64,000 bases of DNA from Sutcliffiella horikoshii (GTDB lineage: Bacteria > Bacillota > Bacilli > Bacillales > Bacillaceae_I). The stretch spans positions 3,054,666 to 3,118,665 of the forward strand of contig KV440964.1 of the NCBI GenBank assembly GCA_001636495.1. Reading direction: 5' to 3'. The translations under genes and the position numbers were made by a program. Numbering within the stretch: position 1 is the first letter of the stretch; the number at the start of each line of letters is the position of its first letter. The notes beneath the pieces are model-generated. The model worked only from the letters and a program-made list of their open reading frames with translations, was not told the DNA's origin and searched no databases. Positions 54,897-63,668 of the stretch are shown here, in pieces.

Positions 54897-55301
54897 TTAT
54901 CGACGATTAAATTTTACAAAGAAATCATTGGTAACTATAATAGGTATAAGCTTTTGTGCATTCTTTACATAAACATTTTCACTTTTAAATCTTTTTCCAA
55001 TTGGAGAAGATAGAAAAAGCTACTTTCAGAAAAACATGAAATTTTCATTAGTATCGTATATAATATAGGTTAATAATGGCTTTTTAGCCAATGACCGGCT
55101 ATATAGATATTTCTAGGAAGCATTATTCATTTACGCGTTGTCTTTTTGTAAGGAGAAAAGTAATGTAGCTTGACACAAGATAGTGGGTCGACGGACACTT
55201 CCTCGCTTTTCCCTTGCATAAAATAACTATATATACCATTCTCCACTGCTATCGCAAGAGCGTTGGATGATGGACAGTATTATTTATAAGGAGAGATAAG
55301 A
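54897..55301 (+). other. Leader region of rpoY-rnjA
   Basis: About 400 bases with no protein gene. A TATAAT (55059-55064) with a weak -35 may be the promoter. At 55150-55168 there is a full Shine-Dalgarno AAGGAG, seven bases, then ATG directly followed by TAG, a start-stop unit. The rest shows no clear riboswitch or hairpin. Confidence 0.5.
55150..55168 (+). promoter_or_regulatory. Start-stop minimal reading frame in the rpoY-rnjA leader
   Basis: AAGGAG at 55150-55155, ideal 7-base spacing, ATG at 55163-55165 and TAG at 55166-55168. A ribosome could initiate and stay there, which may shield the 5' end of the mRNA. Inference only. Confidence 0.45.
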
Positions 55302-55511
55302 ATGTTATTTAAAGTGTATTACCAGGAAGACGTTGCTGAAGCACCAGTAAGAGAAAAAACGGAGTCTCTTTTTGTAGAAGCTTCTGCAGTCTTTGAGGTC
55401 CGCAGAAAACTGAAGGACAAGCCTTATAACATAGAATTCATCCAGCCTGTATCTGGGGACTTCTATGAGTATGAAAAACAATCTGAAAACTTTAAAGTAT
55501 TGGAGATCTGA
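55302..55511 (+). CDS. rpoY: RNA polymerase epsilon subunit (RpoY)
   Basis: A 69-aa small subunit of Firmicutes RNA polymerase (YkzG). It begins [20 protein letters not shown] and ends [16 protein letters not shown], which match the family, as does the length. The protein resembles phage inhibitor Gp2 in fold and binds the core enzyme. AAGGAGAG precedes the ATG. It is six bases upstream of rnjA, the usual and conserved arrangement. Confidence 0.95.
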   Translation: MLFKVYYQEDVAEAPVREKTESLFVEASAVFEVRRKLKDKPYNIEFIQPVSGDFYEYEKQSENFKVLEI

Positions 55512-55517
55512 TAGACA

Positions 55518-57185
55518 ATGAAATTTGTAAAAAACAATCAAGCAGCAGTATTCGCTTTAGGCGGGCTGGGTGAGATCGGGAAAAACACCTATGCAGTCCA
55601 GTTCCAAGATGAAATCATCCTGATCGATGCTGGAATCAAGTTTCCTGAAGACGAACTACTGGGAATCGACTATGTTATTCCTGACTATACGTATCTTGTG
55701 AAAAACCAAGAAAAAATCAAAGGTCTTTTCGTTACTCACGGCCACGAAGACCATATCGGCGGTATCCCTTACTTGCTTCGCGAAGTGGACATTCCCGTCT
55801 ACGGCGGAAAGCTTGCTCTTGGCCTAATAAAAAACAAGCTAGAAGAGCATGGTCTGCTGCGTAAAGCAAAATTAATCGAAATCCAAGAAGATGATATTAT
55901 CAAGTTCCGTAAAACTTCGGTAACATTCTTCCGCACCACTCACAGTATCCCTGATTCTTACGGTGTTGTTGTAAAAACACCTCAAGGGAACATTGTACAC
56001 ACAGGTGACTTCAAGTTTGACTTTACTCCAGTTGGAGAGCCTGCAAACTTGACAAAAATGGCTGAAATCGGAAAAGAAGGTGTACTTTGCCTATTATCCG
56101 ACAGCACAAATAGTGAAATCCCTGACTTCACAATGTCAGAGCGCCGTGTTGGAGAAAGCATCCAGGACATCTTCCGCAAAGTGGATGGTCGCGTAATTTT
56201 CGCTACCTTCGCATCCAACATCCACCGTCTGCAACAAGTGGTAGAAGCTGCTGTTGCACATGGAAGAAAAGTGGCAGTGTTTGGACGGAGCATGGAAGCT
56301 GCTATTAATATCGGCCAAGATCTTGGCTATATCCAAGCACCTAAAGACACTTTTATTGAAACAAACCAGATTAACCGGATGCCGGCAAACAAAGTCACTA
56401 TCCTTTGTACCGGTAGCCAAGGAGAACCAATGGCTGCATTATCAAGAATCGCCAACGGTACTCACCGTCAAATTCAAATCATTCCTGGAGACACGGTTGT
56501 ATTCTCTTCTTCCCCTATCCCAGGAAACACATTGAGTGTAAACCGTACAATCAACATGCTTTTCCGTGCAGGAGCTGATGTTATTCACGGTTCATTAAGC
56601 GACATCCATACTTCTGGTCATGGTGGTCAGCAAGAGCAAAAGCTAATGCTTCGTTTGATTAAACCTAAATACTTCATGCCAATTCACGGAGAATACCGCA
56701 TGCAGATTACACACAAGCAACTTGCGATTGATTGTGGAGTACCTGATGAGAATTGCTTTATCATGGACAACGGTGAAGTCCTTGCACTGAGCGAAGATGA
56801 AGCATCCGTAGCAGGAAAAATCCCTTCTGGTAATGTCTATATTGATGGAAATGGAATTGGAGACATCGGAAATATCGTTTTGCGTGACCGCCGTATCCTT
56901 TCCGAAGAAGGCCTTGTAGTTGTGGTTGTAAGCATCAACATGAAGGATTTCCGCATTGCTTCCGGTCCGGACATCATCTCACGTGGATTCGTATACATGA
57001 GAGAATCCGGTGACCTGATCAATGATGCACAGTCCTTGATTTCCAAGCATCTTAATAAGATCATGGAACGCCGTACAACACAATGGTCTGAAATCAAGAA
57101 TGAAATTACTGATACTCTAGCACCATTCTTATATGAGAAAACAAAGCGCCGTCCGATGATTCTTCCTATTATCATGGAAGTTTGA
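55518..57185 (+). CDS. rnjA: Ribonuclease J1
   Basis: A 555-aa metallo-beta-lactamase/beta-CASP nuclease with 5'-to-3' exonuclease and endonuclease activity, central to mRNA decay in Bacillus. The zinc site motif HGHEDHIGG is at 74-82, with further ligands in HTGDFKFD (near 158) and the C-terminal HTSGHGG region near 364. The C-terminal dimerisation domain is complete. It partners with RNase J2, RNase Y and enolase. The end overlaps no other gene, and a strong terminator follows. Confidence 0.97.
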   Translation: MKFVKNNQAAVFALGGLGEIGKNTYAVQFQDEIILIDAGIKFPEDELLGIDYVIPDYTYLVKNQEKIKGLFVTHGHEDHIGGIPYLLREVDIPVYGGKLALGLIKNKLEEHGLLRKAKLIEIQEDDIIKFRKTSVTFFRTTHSIPDSYGVVVKTPQGNIVHTGDFKFDFTPVGEPANLTKMAEIGKEGVLCLLSDSTNSEIPDFTMSERRVGESIQDIFRKVDGRVIFATFASNIHRLQQVVEAAVAHGRKVAVFGRSMEAAINIGQDLGYIQAPKDTFIETNQINRMPANKVTILCTGSQGEPMAALSRIANGTHRQIQIIPGDTVVFSSSPIPGNTLSVNRTINMLFRAGADVIHGSLSDIHTSGHGGQQEQKLMLRLIKPKYFMPIHGEYRMQITHKQLAIDCGVPDENCFIMDNGEVLALSEDEASVAGKIPSGNVYIDGNGIGDIGNIVLRDRRILSEEGLVVVVVSINMKDFRIASGPDIISRGFVYMRESGDLINDAQSLISKHLNKIMERRTTQWSEIKNEITDTLAPFLYEKTKRRPMILPIIMEV

Positions 57186-57198
57186 TAACGGATTGAAG

Positions 57199-57234
57199 AA
57201 CTCCCCCAACTTTTTGTTGGGGGAGTTTTTTTAT
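57199..57234 (+). terminator. Terminator after rnjA
   Basis: Perfect stem AACTCCCCCAAC/GTTGGGGGAGTT with a 5-base loop and seven T residues. Confidence 0.95.
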
Positions 57235-57311
57235 GTAACTATGCGGAACAAATTGATAGCAAACTTGAAGTTATAAAGGGAATATACGTTAGTTTGTGGA
57301 TGTTCGGAGGG

Positions 57312-57416
57312 TGATTGTAACTTTTCAAGGGATGATTGTAACTATTTGAGAGTTTATTGCAACTTTTTCAGGCGTTATTGTGACTTTTTCACCTGTCATT
57401 GTGACATTTCGGATTC
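57312..57416. repeat. 21-bp tandem array, five units
   Basis: Units start at 57312, 57333, 57354, 57375 and 57396, each of 21 bases and of the form TNATTGTAACTTTTTC plus a variable tail; for example TTATTGTGACTTTTTCACCTG. A poor sixth unit may precede at 57291. Frames through it contain stops, so it is not coding. It lies in the convergent gap between rnjA and ktrC. Confidence 0.88.
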
Positions 57417-57517
57417 CGGAAGACTGATTTGGCATTCTACTTCCTCCGCTTCAACAACGAGATAGAAAGAAAACCAGCGAAGGTCTCCCCTCACTGGTCT
57501 GGTCCTGTCCTGCTGAA

Positions 57518-58183
57518 TTATTCTTCCACTACATTCTTTTCAAATCGTGTAATATCCGTATCTGCTCCAATTACAATCAGGATATCCCCCTGCCTGATAG
57601 CATCAGTGGCTTGAGGGGAAACAATGATGTCCCTTCCACGCTTTATGGCAACAATATTGATTCCATACTTTGCACGAATGTCCAGATCAATCAACGTGTT
57701 CCCATCAAGTCGTCTGCTAGCAACGATCTCAACAATACTATGTTCATCAGAAAGCTCCAGGTAATCCAGAACGTTATTCGAAACGATATTATGGGCAATA
57801 CGCCTTCCCATGTCACGCTCAGGATGGACCACTTGATCTGCACCAATTCGGCTCAATACCTTTTCATGATAATCATTGGTTGCCTTGACCGTAATATGTT
57901 TAACTCCTAGTTCTTTCAATATCAAGGTGGTTAAGATACTCGCCTGAATATTATCTCCGATAGCAACAATCACATGATCAAAATTACGGATACCGATACT
58001 CTTCAGAACGGCCTCATCTGTTGTATCCCCCACCACTGCATGCGATGCGATATTGGCGAACTGATTCACTTTTTCTTCATCGTTATCAATCGCGAGGACC
58101 TCTACTCCCTCATCACTTAATGCTTTTACCATGCTTCCCCCAAAACGTCCCAATCCGATAACGGCAAACTCTTTTTTCTTCAA
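57518..58183 (-). CDS. ktrC: KtrC-type potassium channel regulatory subunit (RCK)
   Basis: A 221-aa peripheral protein that gates a KtrB/KtrD-type potassium channel. The RCK-N Rossmann domain begins FAVIGLGRFGGSMVKALSDE (GxGxxG) with the nucleotide acidic residue in VLAIDNDEEK; the RCK-C domain (about 135-221) includes DLDIRAKYGINIVAIKR and binds c-di-AMP in the family. Position next to rnjA matches YkqB (KtrC). The open frame has an ATG five codons earlier; GGGGG fits the TTG at 58183 and gives the family start. Confidence 0.93.
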   Translation of the reverse strand: MKKKEFAVIGLGRFGGSMVKALSDEGVEVLAIDNDEEKVNQFANIASHAVVGDTTDEAVLKSIGIRNFDHVIVAIGDNIQASILTTLILKELGVKHITVKATNDYHEKVLSRIGADQVVHPERDMGRRIAHNIVSNNVLDYLELSDEHSIVEIVASRRLDGNTLIDLDIRAKYGINIVAIKRGRDIIVSPQATDAIRQGDILIVIGADTDITRFEKNVVEE

Positions 58184-58300
58184 AGTTGTTTCCCCCATTT
58201 ACTTGATATGTATAGTTAATATTGTACCATAATCAACAATTATCTTGATTTTAAAATGATTTTGCACTTGAATATTTTCAGAAAATTATTGATTACATTC

Positions 58301-58329
58301 TTAAAAAGGTGTAAAATTACACATATAAT
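58301..58329 (+). promoter_or_regulatory. Promoter with palindromic operator of the XRE regulator
   Basis: TTAAAA (58301-58306), a 17-base spacer, TATAAT (58324-58329). The spacer contains the inverted repeat GTGTAA-AA-TTACAC (58309-58322), a plausible site for autorepression. Confidence 0.6.
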
Positions 58330-58353
58330 ATAAAAAGGAGCATTTGGCACCCT

Positions 58354-58821
58354 ATGATGAATCAAGACGAAGTTATCACTCTAATATCAAATAAACTCAA
58401 ACTAATCCGAACGGAATATAACTACACACAAGACAGAATGGCGGAAGTTTTGGGGATCTCTAAGAAAACTTTAGTACAAATCGAAAAAGGCCGCACTACA
58501 GCCGGCTGGACAGTCTGTGCTGCAACATGTGCCTTATTCCGTGAAAGCCACGTATTATCCTCTGTGCTTGGTGCTGACCCATTAGAAGTTATCGAAACAA
58601 TTGCTCACGAGAAAATAGATGCACCAAAAGATAAGACAATGGGCGGAAAAGTCTGGTGGAAAGAGGTACAAGTGCAAGGGGCATTCCGCCTTCAGCAAAA
58701 TGTCATCAGCCAGCATTATCGAATTCTGGATGCAAATGATTATCGGTGGTATAGCTCTTTTGAAAAAGAGGACGCGGTACACAGGTTGCACGAGCTATCA
58801 GCACAAAAGAAAGGAGATTGA
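58354..58821 (+). CDS. XRE-type helix-turn-helix regulator
   Basis: A 155-aa DNA-binding protein. The HTH domain (about 10-65) has the XRE pattern LKLIRTEYNYTQDRMAEVLG followed by ISKKTLVQIEKGRT. The C-terminal half (about 85-155) is not a known ligand domain to me but contains WWKEVQVQGAFRLQQN and DYRWYSSF. The binding site AGGAG is unusually far (about 13 bases) from the first ATG; a second ATG follows at once. It is followed after four bases by a gene for a 29-aa membrane peptide, and a palindromic operator overlaps its promoter. Confidence 0.85.
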   Translation: MMNQDEVITLISNKLKLIRTEYNYTQDRMAEVLGISKKTLVQIEKGRTTAGWTVCAATCALFRESHVLSSVLGADPLEVIETIAHEKIDAPKDKTMGGKVWWKEVQVQGAFRLQQNVISQHYRILDANDYRWYSSFEKEDAVHRLHELSAQKKGD

Positions 58822-58825
58822 GTTA

Positions 58826-58915
58826 ATGGATGTCAATATTGTCCTTTTGATTGCTGTTCTCTGCCCTATTTTTCTGGCTGCTTGTTATATTACTGAGAAG
58901 ATTGAGTATCGCTGA
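58826..58915 (+). CDS. 29-aa single-span membrane peptide
   Basis: AAAGGAG lies eight bases before the ATG, and the gene starts four bases after the stop of the XRE regulator. The peptide is one hydrophobic helix (NIVLLIAVLCPIFLAACYI) with a short polar tail TEKIEYR. It resembles small membrane subunits such as KdpF or regulatory microproteins, but no homologue is recognised. Its tight coupling suggests that it works with, or is controlled by, the regulator. Confidence 0.7.
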   Translation: MDVNIVLLIAVLCPIFLAACYITEKIEYR

Positions 58916-59021
58916 TCAAATATCTATAGTGACGACTCTGGTTATTGCAAAAATCTCATTATAAAGCCACTTTTATTACATATACTTCCATAAACAAAGG
59001 AGCTCTTGTGGAAATATATGG

Positions 59022-59168
59022 ATTGTCGATCATTTGAAGTGATTTATTGAATAATTGGAGAGGTTTATTGCATACTTTGCCCACTTTATTGTATACTTTC
59101 CTCCGTTAATTGACTAATTCCCATTTTGAGCATTCTGACGACCACTATTAAGCAATTTCGCACATTAT
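59022..59168. repeat. 21-bp tandem array, six to seven units
   Basis: Units begin at 59022, 59043, 59064, 59085, 59106, 59127 and 59148, each 21 bases. The best are TTTATTGCATACTTTGCCCAC and TTTATTGTATACTTTCCTCCG in shape (given as separate units); the core TTATTGNATACTTT resembles the core of the array at 57312. It lies in the convergent gap between the XRE operon and the ABC exporter genes. Confidence 0.82.
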
Positions 59169-59175
59169 TCAATAC

Positions 59176-59214
59176 ACAAAAAGACATCGGCCAACAAACC
59201 GATGTCTTCTTTTA
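59176..59214 (-). terminator. Terminator of the ABC exporter operon
   Basis: Minus strand: AAGACATCGG/CCGATGTCTT with an 8-base loop, followed by TTTG. Confidence 0.88.
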
Positions 59215-59217
59215 TTC

Positions 59218-61065
59218 TTAGCTTACATCCTGCATCGTAAACTGCGCTTTAACTAAGTGGTAATAGATACCGCCGTGTTCCATCAGCTTATCATGATTGC
59301 CTTGCTCCATGATATTTCCATGATCAAGGACAATGATGTTATCTGCTTCCCGGATAGTGGATAAACGGTGAGCGATAATGATAGCTGTACGACCTCTCAA
59401 CAACTGTTTAAGAGCCGTCTGGATCTTCACTTCGGTTTCTGTATCAATACTGGCAGTCGCTTCATCTAAAATAATAATGCTAGGGTCTGCAAGCAAGGCA
59501 CGTGCAAAGGAAATTAATTGTCTTTCTCCGACAGAAAGGACATTACCCCTCTCCTCTACCTCTGTTTCATATCCATTTTTCAAACGCTCGATGAACTCGT
59601 TTGCGCCAACAGCCTCGGCAGCTGCCCTTACCTCTTCATCTGTCGCAGTTGGACGTCCGAAACGTATATTATCATTGATGGTTCCAGAAAAAATGAAAGT
59701 ATCCTGCAAAACCACACTGATTTGAGAACGCAAGCTTTGAAGAGAGATGTCACGGATGTTATGTCCGTCAATCTTCACTTCTCCTCCTGTTGCATCATAG
59801 AAACGTGAAATCAAGTTGGCGATGGTCGTCTTACCAGATCCCGTATGACCAACCAAGGCCACCGTCTGACCTGCTTCCATTTTCAGAGAGATACGGTTTA
59901 GTGCTGTTCGGTTACTGTCATAAGAGAACTCCACATTCTTGAACTCGATTTCCCCGCGAATGGTATCCAATTGAATGGCATCATCTTTCTCATCCACAAT
60001 TGGCTTCTCATCCAAAAATTCAAAAATACGTTCAGATGAAGCCATCCCGACAAGCAACATATTATAGAGCTGTCCTAGCCTTGATATCGGCTCCCAGAAC
60101 ATTCCTAAGTAAAATGCGAAGGAAATGAACACTCCGACAGTTAACGTGCTAGTGCCGCCTGTCAAACTTTGCTGTATGAGGTAAGCGCCGTACCAGATAA
60201 GGATGGCGGTACCAACTGCGTTTGTCATTTCAACAAAAGGACGGAAGATAGCATTTTGTCTAGTTGCATTTTTCCAGGATTCAAAGTTTTCCGTATTGAT
60301 GCGGTCAAAGAATCCCATGTTCTCTCTTTCTTGTGTAAAAGATTGTGTGACACGAACACCTTGAATGCTTTCATTTAAGTGAGAGTTCAGCATCGATTGC
60401 TTTATACGAACATCCTGCCATGCCCTTCTGATTTTCCTGCGTAAACTTGTGGAAATGAAGAACATGATAGGCAAGATAATTAATATTGCAGTTGCCAATT
60501 CCGGACTTAACGTAAATAAGATAACCACAATACCAATTAGTAAGATAAAGTCCATAAGCAGATTGATAACACCGTTTGTGAACAATTCTTGCAAGGAGTT
60601 AATATCATTCATGATTCGTACAAGGATGGACCCGGCGGAACGTTGATCGAAAAACCGGTGTGATAGCCCTTGAACATGTGTAAATAAATGCTTTCTTAAA
60701 TCATAAATGACATTCTGTCCAAGCATGTTCATCCAGCGTATCCTTAAAGCGTTCGCCACGTAGGATACAACATATAATACCGAAACAATGACTGCTAATT
60801 GTACAAGCATATCCATATCTTTTTGCTTAATGGCAACATCATATAAGTACTTACCAATGATGATTGGAATAGCTAACCTTACTGCTGTTGCAATTAACAT
60901 CGTAATAATAGCTAACGGCAGTAATGTTTTGGAATAGGGTTTCATATAAGAGAACAGCCGCCACATCTGTTGCCAGTTGAAAGGCTTTTCAATTGCATTA
61001 TCTGTAGAATAATAGAATCTTTTTTTCACATTATCGTTCAATTCAATTTTTTGTTTCTTACGCAT
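59218..61065 (-). CDS. yknV: ABC exporter half-transporter with catalytic site residues (YknV-like)
   Basis: A 615-aa half-transporter: an N-terminal cytoplasmic extension, six transmembrane helices (about 45-320) and an ATP-binding domain (about 370-600). Walker A is GHTGSGKTT, Walker B IIILDEATASID with the catalytic glutamate, H-loop IIAHRLST. The signature is LSVGERQ instead of LSGGQ. It starts 16 bases after the yknU-like gene, and the two halves complement each other as a heterodimer. GCAGGTG precedes the ATG. The substrate cannot be inferred; the yknUV naming rests on length, order and neighbourhood. Confidence 0.87.
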   Translation of the reverse strand: MRKKQKIELNDNVKKRFYYSTDNAIEKPFNWQQMWRLFSYMKPYSKTLLPLAIITMLIATAVRLAIPIIIGKYLYDVAIKQKDMDMLVQLAVIVSVLYVVSYVANALRIRWMNMLGQNVIYDLRKHLFTHVQGLSHRFFDQRSAGSILVRIMNDINSLQELFTNGVINLLMDFILLIGIVVILFTLSPELATAILIILPIMFFISTSLRRKIRRAWQDVRIKQSMLNSHLNESIQGVRVTQSFTQERENMGFFDRINTENFESWKNATRQNAIFRPFVEMTNAVGTAILIWYGAYLIQQSLTGGTSTLTVGVFISFAFYLGMFWEPISRLGQLYNMLLVGMASSERIFEFLDEKPIVDEKDDAIQLDTIRGEIEFKNVEFSYDSNRTALNRISLKMEAGQTVALVGHTGSGKTTIANLISRFYDATGGEVKIDGHNIRDISLQSLRSQISVVLQDTFIFSGTINDNIRFGRPTATDEEVRAAAEAVGANEFIERLKNGYETEVEERGNVLSVGERQLISFARALLADPSIIILDEATASIDTETEVKIQTALKQLLRGRTAIIIAHRLSTIREADNIIVLDHGNIMEQGNHDKLMEHGGIYYHLVKAQFTMQDVS

Positions 61066-61081
61066 TCTGTTTCACCTGCCT

Positions 61082-62836
61082 TCAGTTAGTCTGAGCTTCC
61101 AAAACCGTTTTTTGGTCCTTGTATTGGATATCATAGATTCTACGATATGCCCCATTCTTTTGGACAAGCTCGTCATGGGTACCGCGCTCCACCACTTTCC
61201 CTTCCTCTAACACGAGAATTTCATCCGCGTGTTTAAGTGAGGAAATACGGTGTGCAATGATAAAGGTTGTTCTGCCAGCTAAAGCCGCCTTTAATTCTCT
61301 TTGTATATTAAACTCTGTCTGCATATCTACCGCACTTGTCGCATCATCCAACACTAAGATGCTTGGATCAAGAATTAACGCACGCGCAATGGCGATACGT
61401 TGTTTCTGTCCGCCTGAAAGACCCATTCCCCGTTCCCCGAGCATCGTATCATACCCATTAGGAAGTTCCATGATAAATTCGTGGGCCTGCGCCATTTTTG
61501 CAGCCCGAACGATTTCTTCCATAGAAGCATTCGGTCGGCCATATGCGATATTCGATTTAATAGAAGAGGAGAATAAGAAGGATTCCTGTAGTACAAAACC
61601 AATTTGGTTTCGAAGAGAATACAGGGAGTATTTATTGACTTCTTCTCCATCAATTAAAATACAGCCGGACTGCGGCTCATAAAACCTTGTGATAAGTTGT
61701 GTGATACTTGTTTTTCCAGAGCCTGTCGCTCCGATCAATCCTATTTGTTTACCAGGAGGTGCGTCAAAAGATACATTTTCAAGCGCTGTTTTATCCTCGT
61801 TCGGATAACGAAATGTTACATCCTCAAATGTGACATGCCCGTTTAACTTCGGTACATCCTTTGCATCCGAAGCGTCTTGAATATCTTCTTCCGCTTCTAA
61901 AATCTCCAATAATCGTTCCCCGGAAGCTTTCGCTTGAGAGAACTGATTGATGACAAACCCCAAGTTTGCGATCGGCCAAACAATATACCAGACCAAGCTG
62001 AAAAATGCTACAAGTGCACCCTCTGTTATTTGTCCTTCAATTACTAAATAACCTCCAAAAGCAAGAAGTCCTACCACACAGGCATTCCCAATGAACTCCA
62101 TTAACGGAAAGAACTTAGCCCAAACATTTGAAGTGGAAATATATTTATCCTTGTAGTCCACATTAGAATCATTGAATTTATTGATTTGGTAACCTTCACG
62201 AGATAAAGATTTTACCGTGTTGATTCCGCTGATATTCTCTTGTACATTCGTATTCAATTTACCGAAAGACTTACGAATTCCACGGAATGCAGGGTGAACC
62301 CTTTTATCAAAGCGATATGTGACAAATGCCAGAAATGGCATAGCCAACAATGTGACAAAGGTTAATGCCACTGAATAATAGAACATTAAACCTAAACTGA
62401 TGGTAACGAGTAGAACAAACCTAATCAGTTCGGCAAATCCGAATGATAGGAAAAATCGAAACCCTTCAACATCTGCCGTCAACCTTGACATCAAATCCCC
62501 TGTTTTCGCATTGTCATAATAGCGAAACGGAAGAAATTGAAGTTTTTCATACAATTCGTTTCGAAGGCGATAAACAGAACGAATTCCGAAGAGGTCACCC
62601 AAGAATTGATTGAAATAAGTGAATAACCCCTTTAGTGCCATGATTCCAATGAAGCCAAGTGCAATATATGGTACATATTGGAATTGTTGTTTTTCAATTA
62701 CTTCATCAATCGTCACCTGCAAAATGACTGGATAGATGACAGTAATCATTGTTACCAATAGCAAAAAGATCAATGATATATAGAAATTTCTGCGATATGG
62801 CCAGTAAAACTCTTTCAGCTTCTTAAAAGTCTCCAC
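61082..62836 (-). CDS. yknU: ABC exporter half-transporter with degenerate site (YknU-like)
   Basis: A 584-aa half-transporter with six spans (about 18-310) and an ATP-binding domain. Walker A is GATGSGKTS and the signature a canonical LSGGQKQR, but Walker B reads LVLDDATSAVD, with Asp in place of the catalytic Glu. Together with the non-canonical signature of its partner this gives one active and one degenerate ATP site, as in heterodimeric exporters such as BmrCD. The open frame starts with ATG nine codons earlier; AAAGGAGGG before the GTG at 62836 gives the better start and the same length class as B. subtilis YknU. Confidence 0.88.
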   Translation of the reverse strand: METFKKLKEFYWPYRRNFYISLIFLLLVTMITVIYPVILQVTIDEVIEKQQFQYVPYIALGFIGIMALKGLFTYFNQFLGDLFGIRSVYRLRNELYEKLQFLPFRYYDNAKTGDLMSRLTADVEGFRFFLSFGFAELIRFVLLVTISLGLMFYYSVALTFVTLLAMPFLAFVTYRFDKRVHPAFRGIRKSFGKLNTNVQENISGINTVKSLSREGYQINKFNDSNVDYKDKYISTSNVWAKFFPLMEFIGNACVVGLLAFGGYLVIEGQITEGALVAFFSLVWYIVWPIANLGFVINQFSQAKASGERLLEILEAEEDIQDASDAKDVPKLNGHVTFEDVTFRYPNEDKTALENVSFDAPPGKQIGLIGATGSGKTSITQLITRFYEPQSGCILIDGEEVNKYSLYSLRNQIGFVLQESFLFSSSIKSNIAYGRPNASMEEIVRAAKMAQAHEFIMELPNGYDTMLGERGMGLSGGQKQRIAIARALILDPSILVLDDATSAVDMQTEFNIQRELKAALAGRTTFIIAHRISSLKHADEILVLEEGKVVERGTHDELVQKNGAYRRIYDIQYKDQKTVLEAQTN

Positions 62837-63083
62837 ATGTATTCCCTCCTTTTGTTTACTCATGCTGGAAAATATAAGATAGTATCTAATATATCGAGTT
62901 TCGAAATATTTATCCAGTCTTTTTTGGAAAAATTTAAATTATTTATAATATTATTTTATTTGGTCTTGCTGGTCATTGTAAGTGACACGAAGACGGAAGT
63001 TTACTACATCTTTAGACGGAGAAAACGAACAACCTTAGAGGATATGATAGAAGAGATACGGATAGACCTACTTGTTTTACCTC

Positions 63084-63119
63084 AAAAAAGAGGATTACCC
63101 AAGAAAGGCAATCCTCTGA
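63084..63119 (-). terminator. Terminator after ykuV
   Basis: Minus strand: AGAGGATT.CC/GG.AATCCTCT with a 7-base loop, followed by TTTTTTGAGG. Confidence 0.85.
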
Positions 63120-63133
63120 ACTAATCTTAAACC

Positions 63134-63583
63134 TTATTTCTCCATTTCACCCAAAACTCGATTTACACGCTTCTCAAGCATCTTCATTCCACTTCCGCCA
63201 GCCTGGAAGTGACGAAGATTACCCTCTGCGTCAAAAACATAATAGGCAGGTACATATTGATTTTCAAATGCATCTGTCAGTTTATGTTCACTATCCACAA
63301 AGATAGGCTGCGAGATATCATGCTCACTCGCCGTCTTTTTGATGGAATCAAGATTCAAGTCGTCTTCTGAGCGTGGCATGTGAACAGCAATCACATTCAA
63401 CTTGTCTTTGTAATTATCACGGAACTCATTCACTTGCGGCATCGCTTCTTTACATAGGTGGCAACTGACTGACCAGAAATGAATGAGCGTCGGCTTCTCG
63501 CCAATCAAGTCCTCTTTACTTACCTGTCCGTTTAACCATTCTGTCGCGCCTGTCAATTCAGGCATGGGGGAGCGTAATTTCAT
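63134..63583 (-). CDS. ykuV: Thioredoxin-like thiol-disulfide oxidoreductase (YkuV-like)
   Basis: A 149-aa cytoplasmic TlpA/ResA-type thioredoxin without a signal peptide. The redox motif is CHLC (Cys41, Cys44) in HFWSVSCHLCKEAMP, and the cis-proline lies in YVPAYYVFD. It matches YkuV in length and by being next to the peroxiredoxin gene, for which it may act as a reductant. GGAGG precedes the ATG. It is downstream of ykuU, with a hairpin between them. Confidence 0.88.
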   Translation of the reverse strand: MKLRSPMPELTGATEWLNGQVSKEDLIGEKPTLIHFWSVSCHLCKEAMPQVNEFRDNYKDKLNVIAVHMPRSEDDLNLDSIKKTASEHDISQPIFVDSEHKLTDAFENQYVPAYYVFDAEGNLRHFQAGGSGMKMLEKRVNRVLGEMEK

Positions 63584-63625
63584 CCATTAAAACCTCCTAC
63601 AATTTATGTATGTAGTGCAAAGAAA

Positions 63626-63657
63626 AGGCCTAACGAAAACGTTAGACCTTATTCTTG
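63626..63657 (-). terminator. Terminator after ykuU
   Basis: Minus strand: AGG.CTAACG/CGTTAG.CCT with a 4-base loop, then TTTCTTT. Confidence 0.85.
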
Positions 63658-63668
63658 GTTGCATCAAA

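Noticed and set aside
57312-57416. Possible CRISPR array or coding repeat
   Set aside because: Units are 21 bases with no separate spacers, and all frames contain stops.
62837-63124. A 95-codon frame on the plus strand between yknU and ykuV
   Set aside because: No binding site, its end overlaps the ykuV terminator, and the hydrophobic stretch is explained by AT-rich intergenic DNA.
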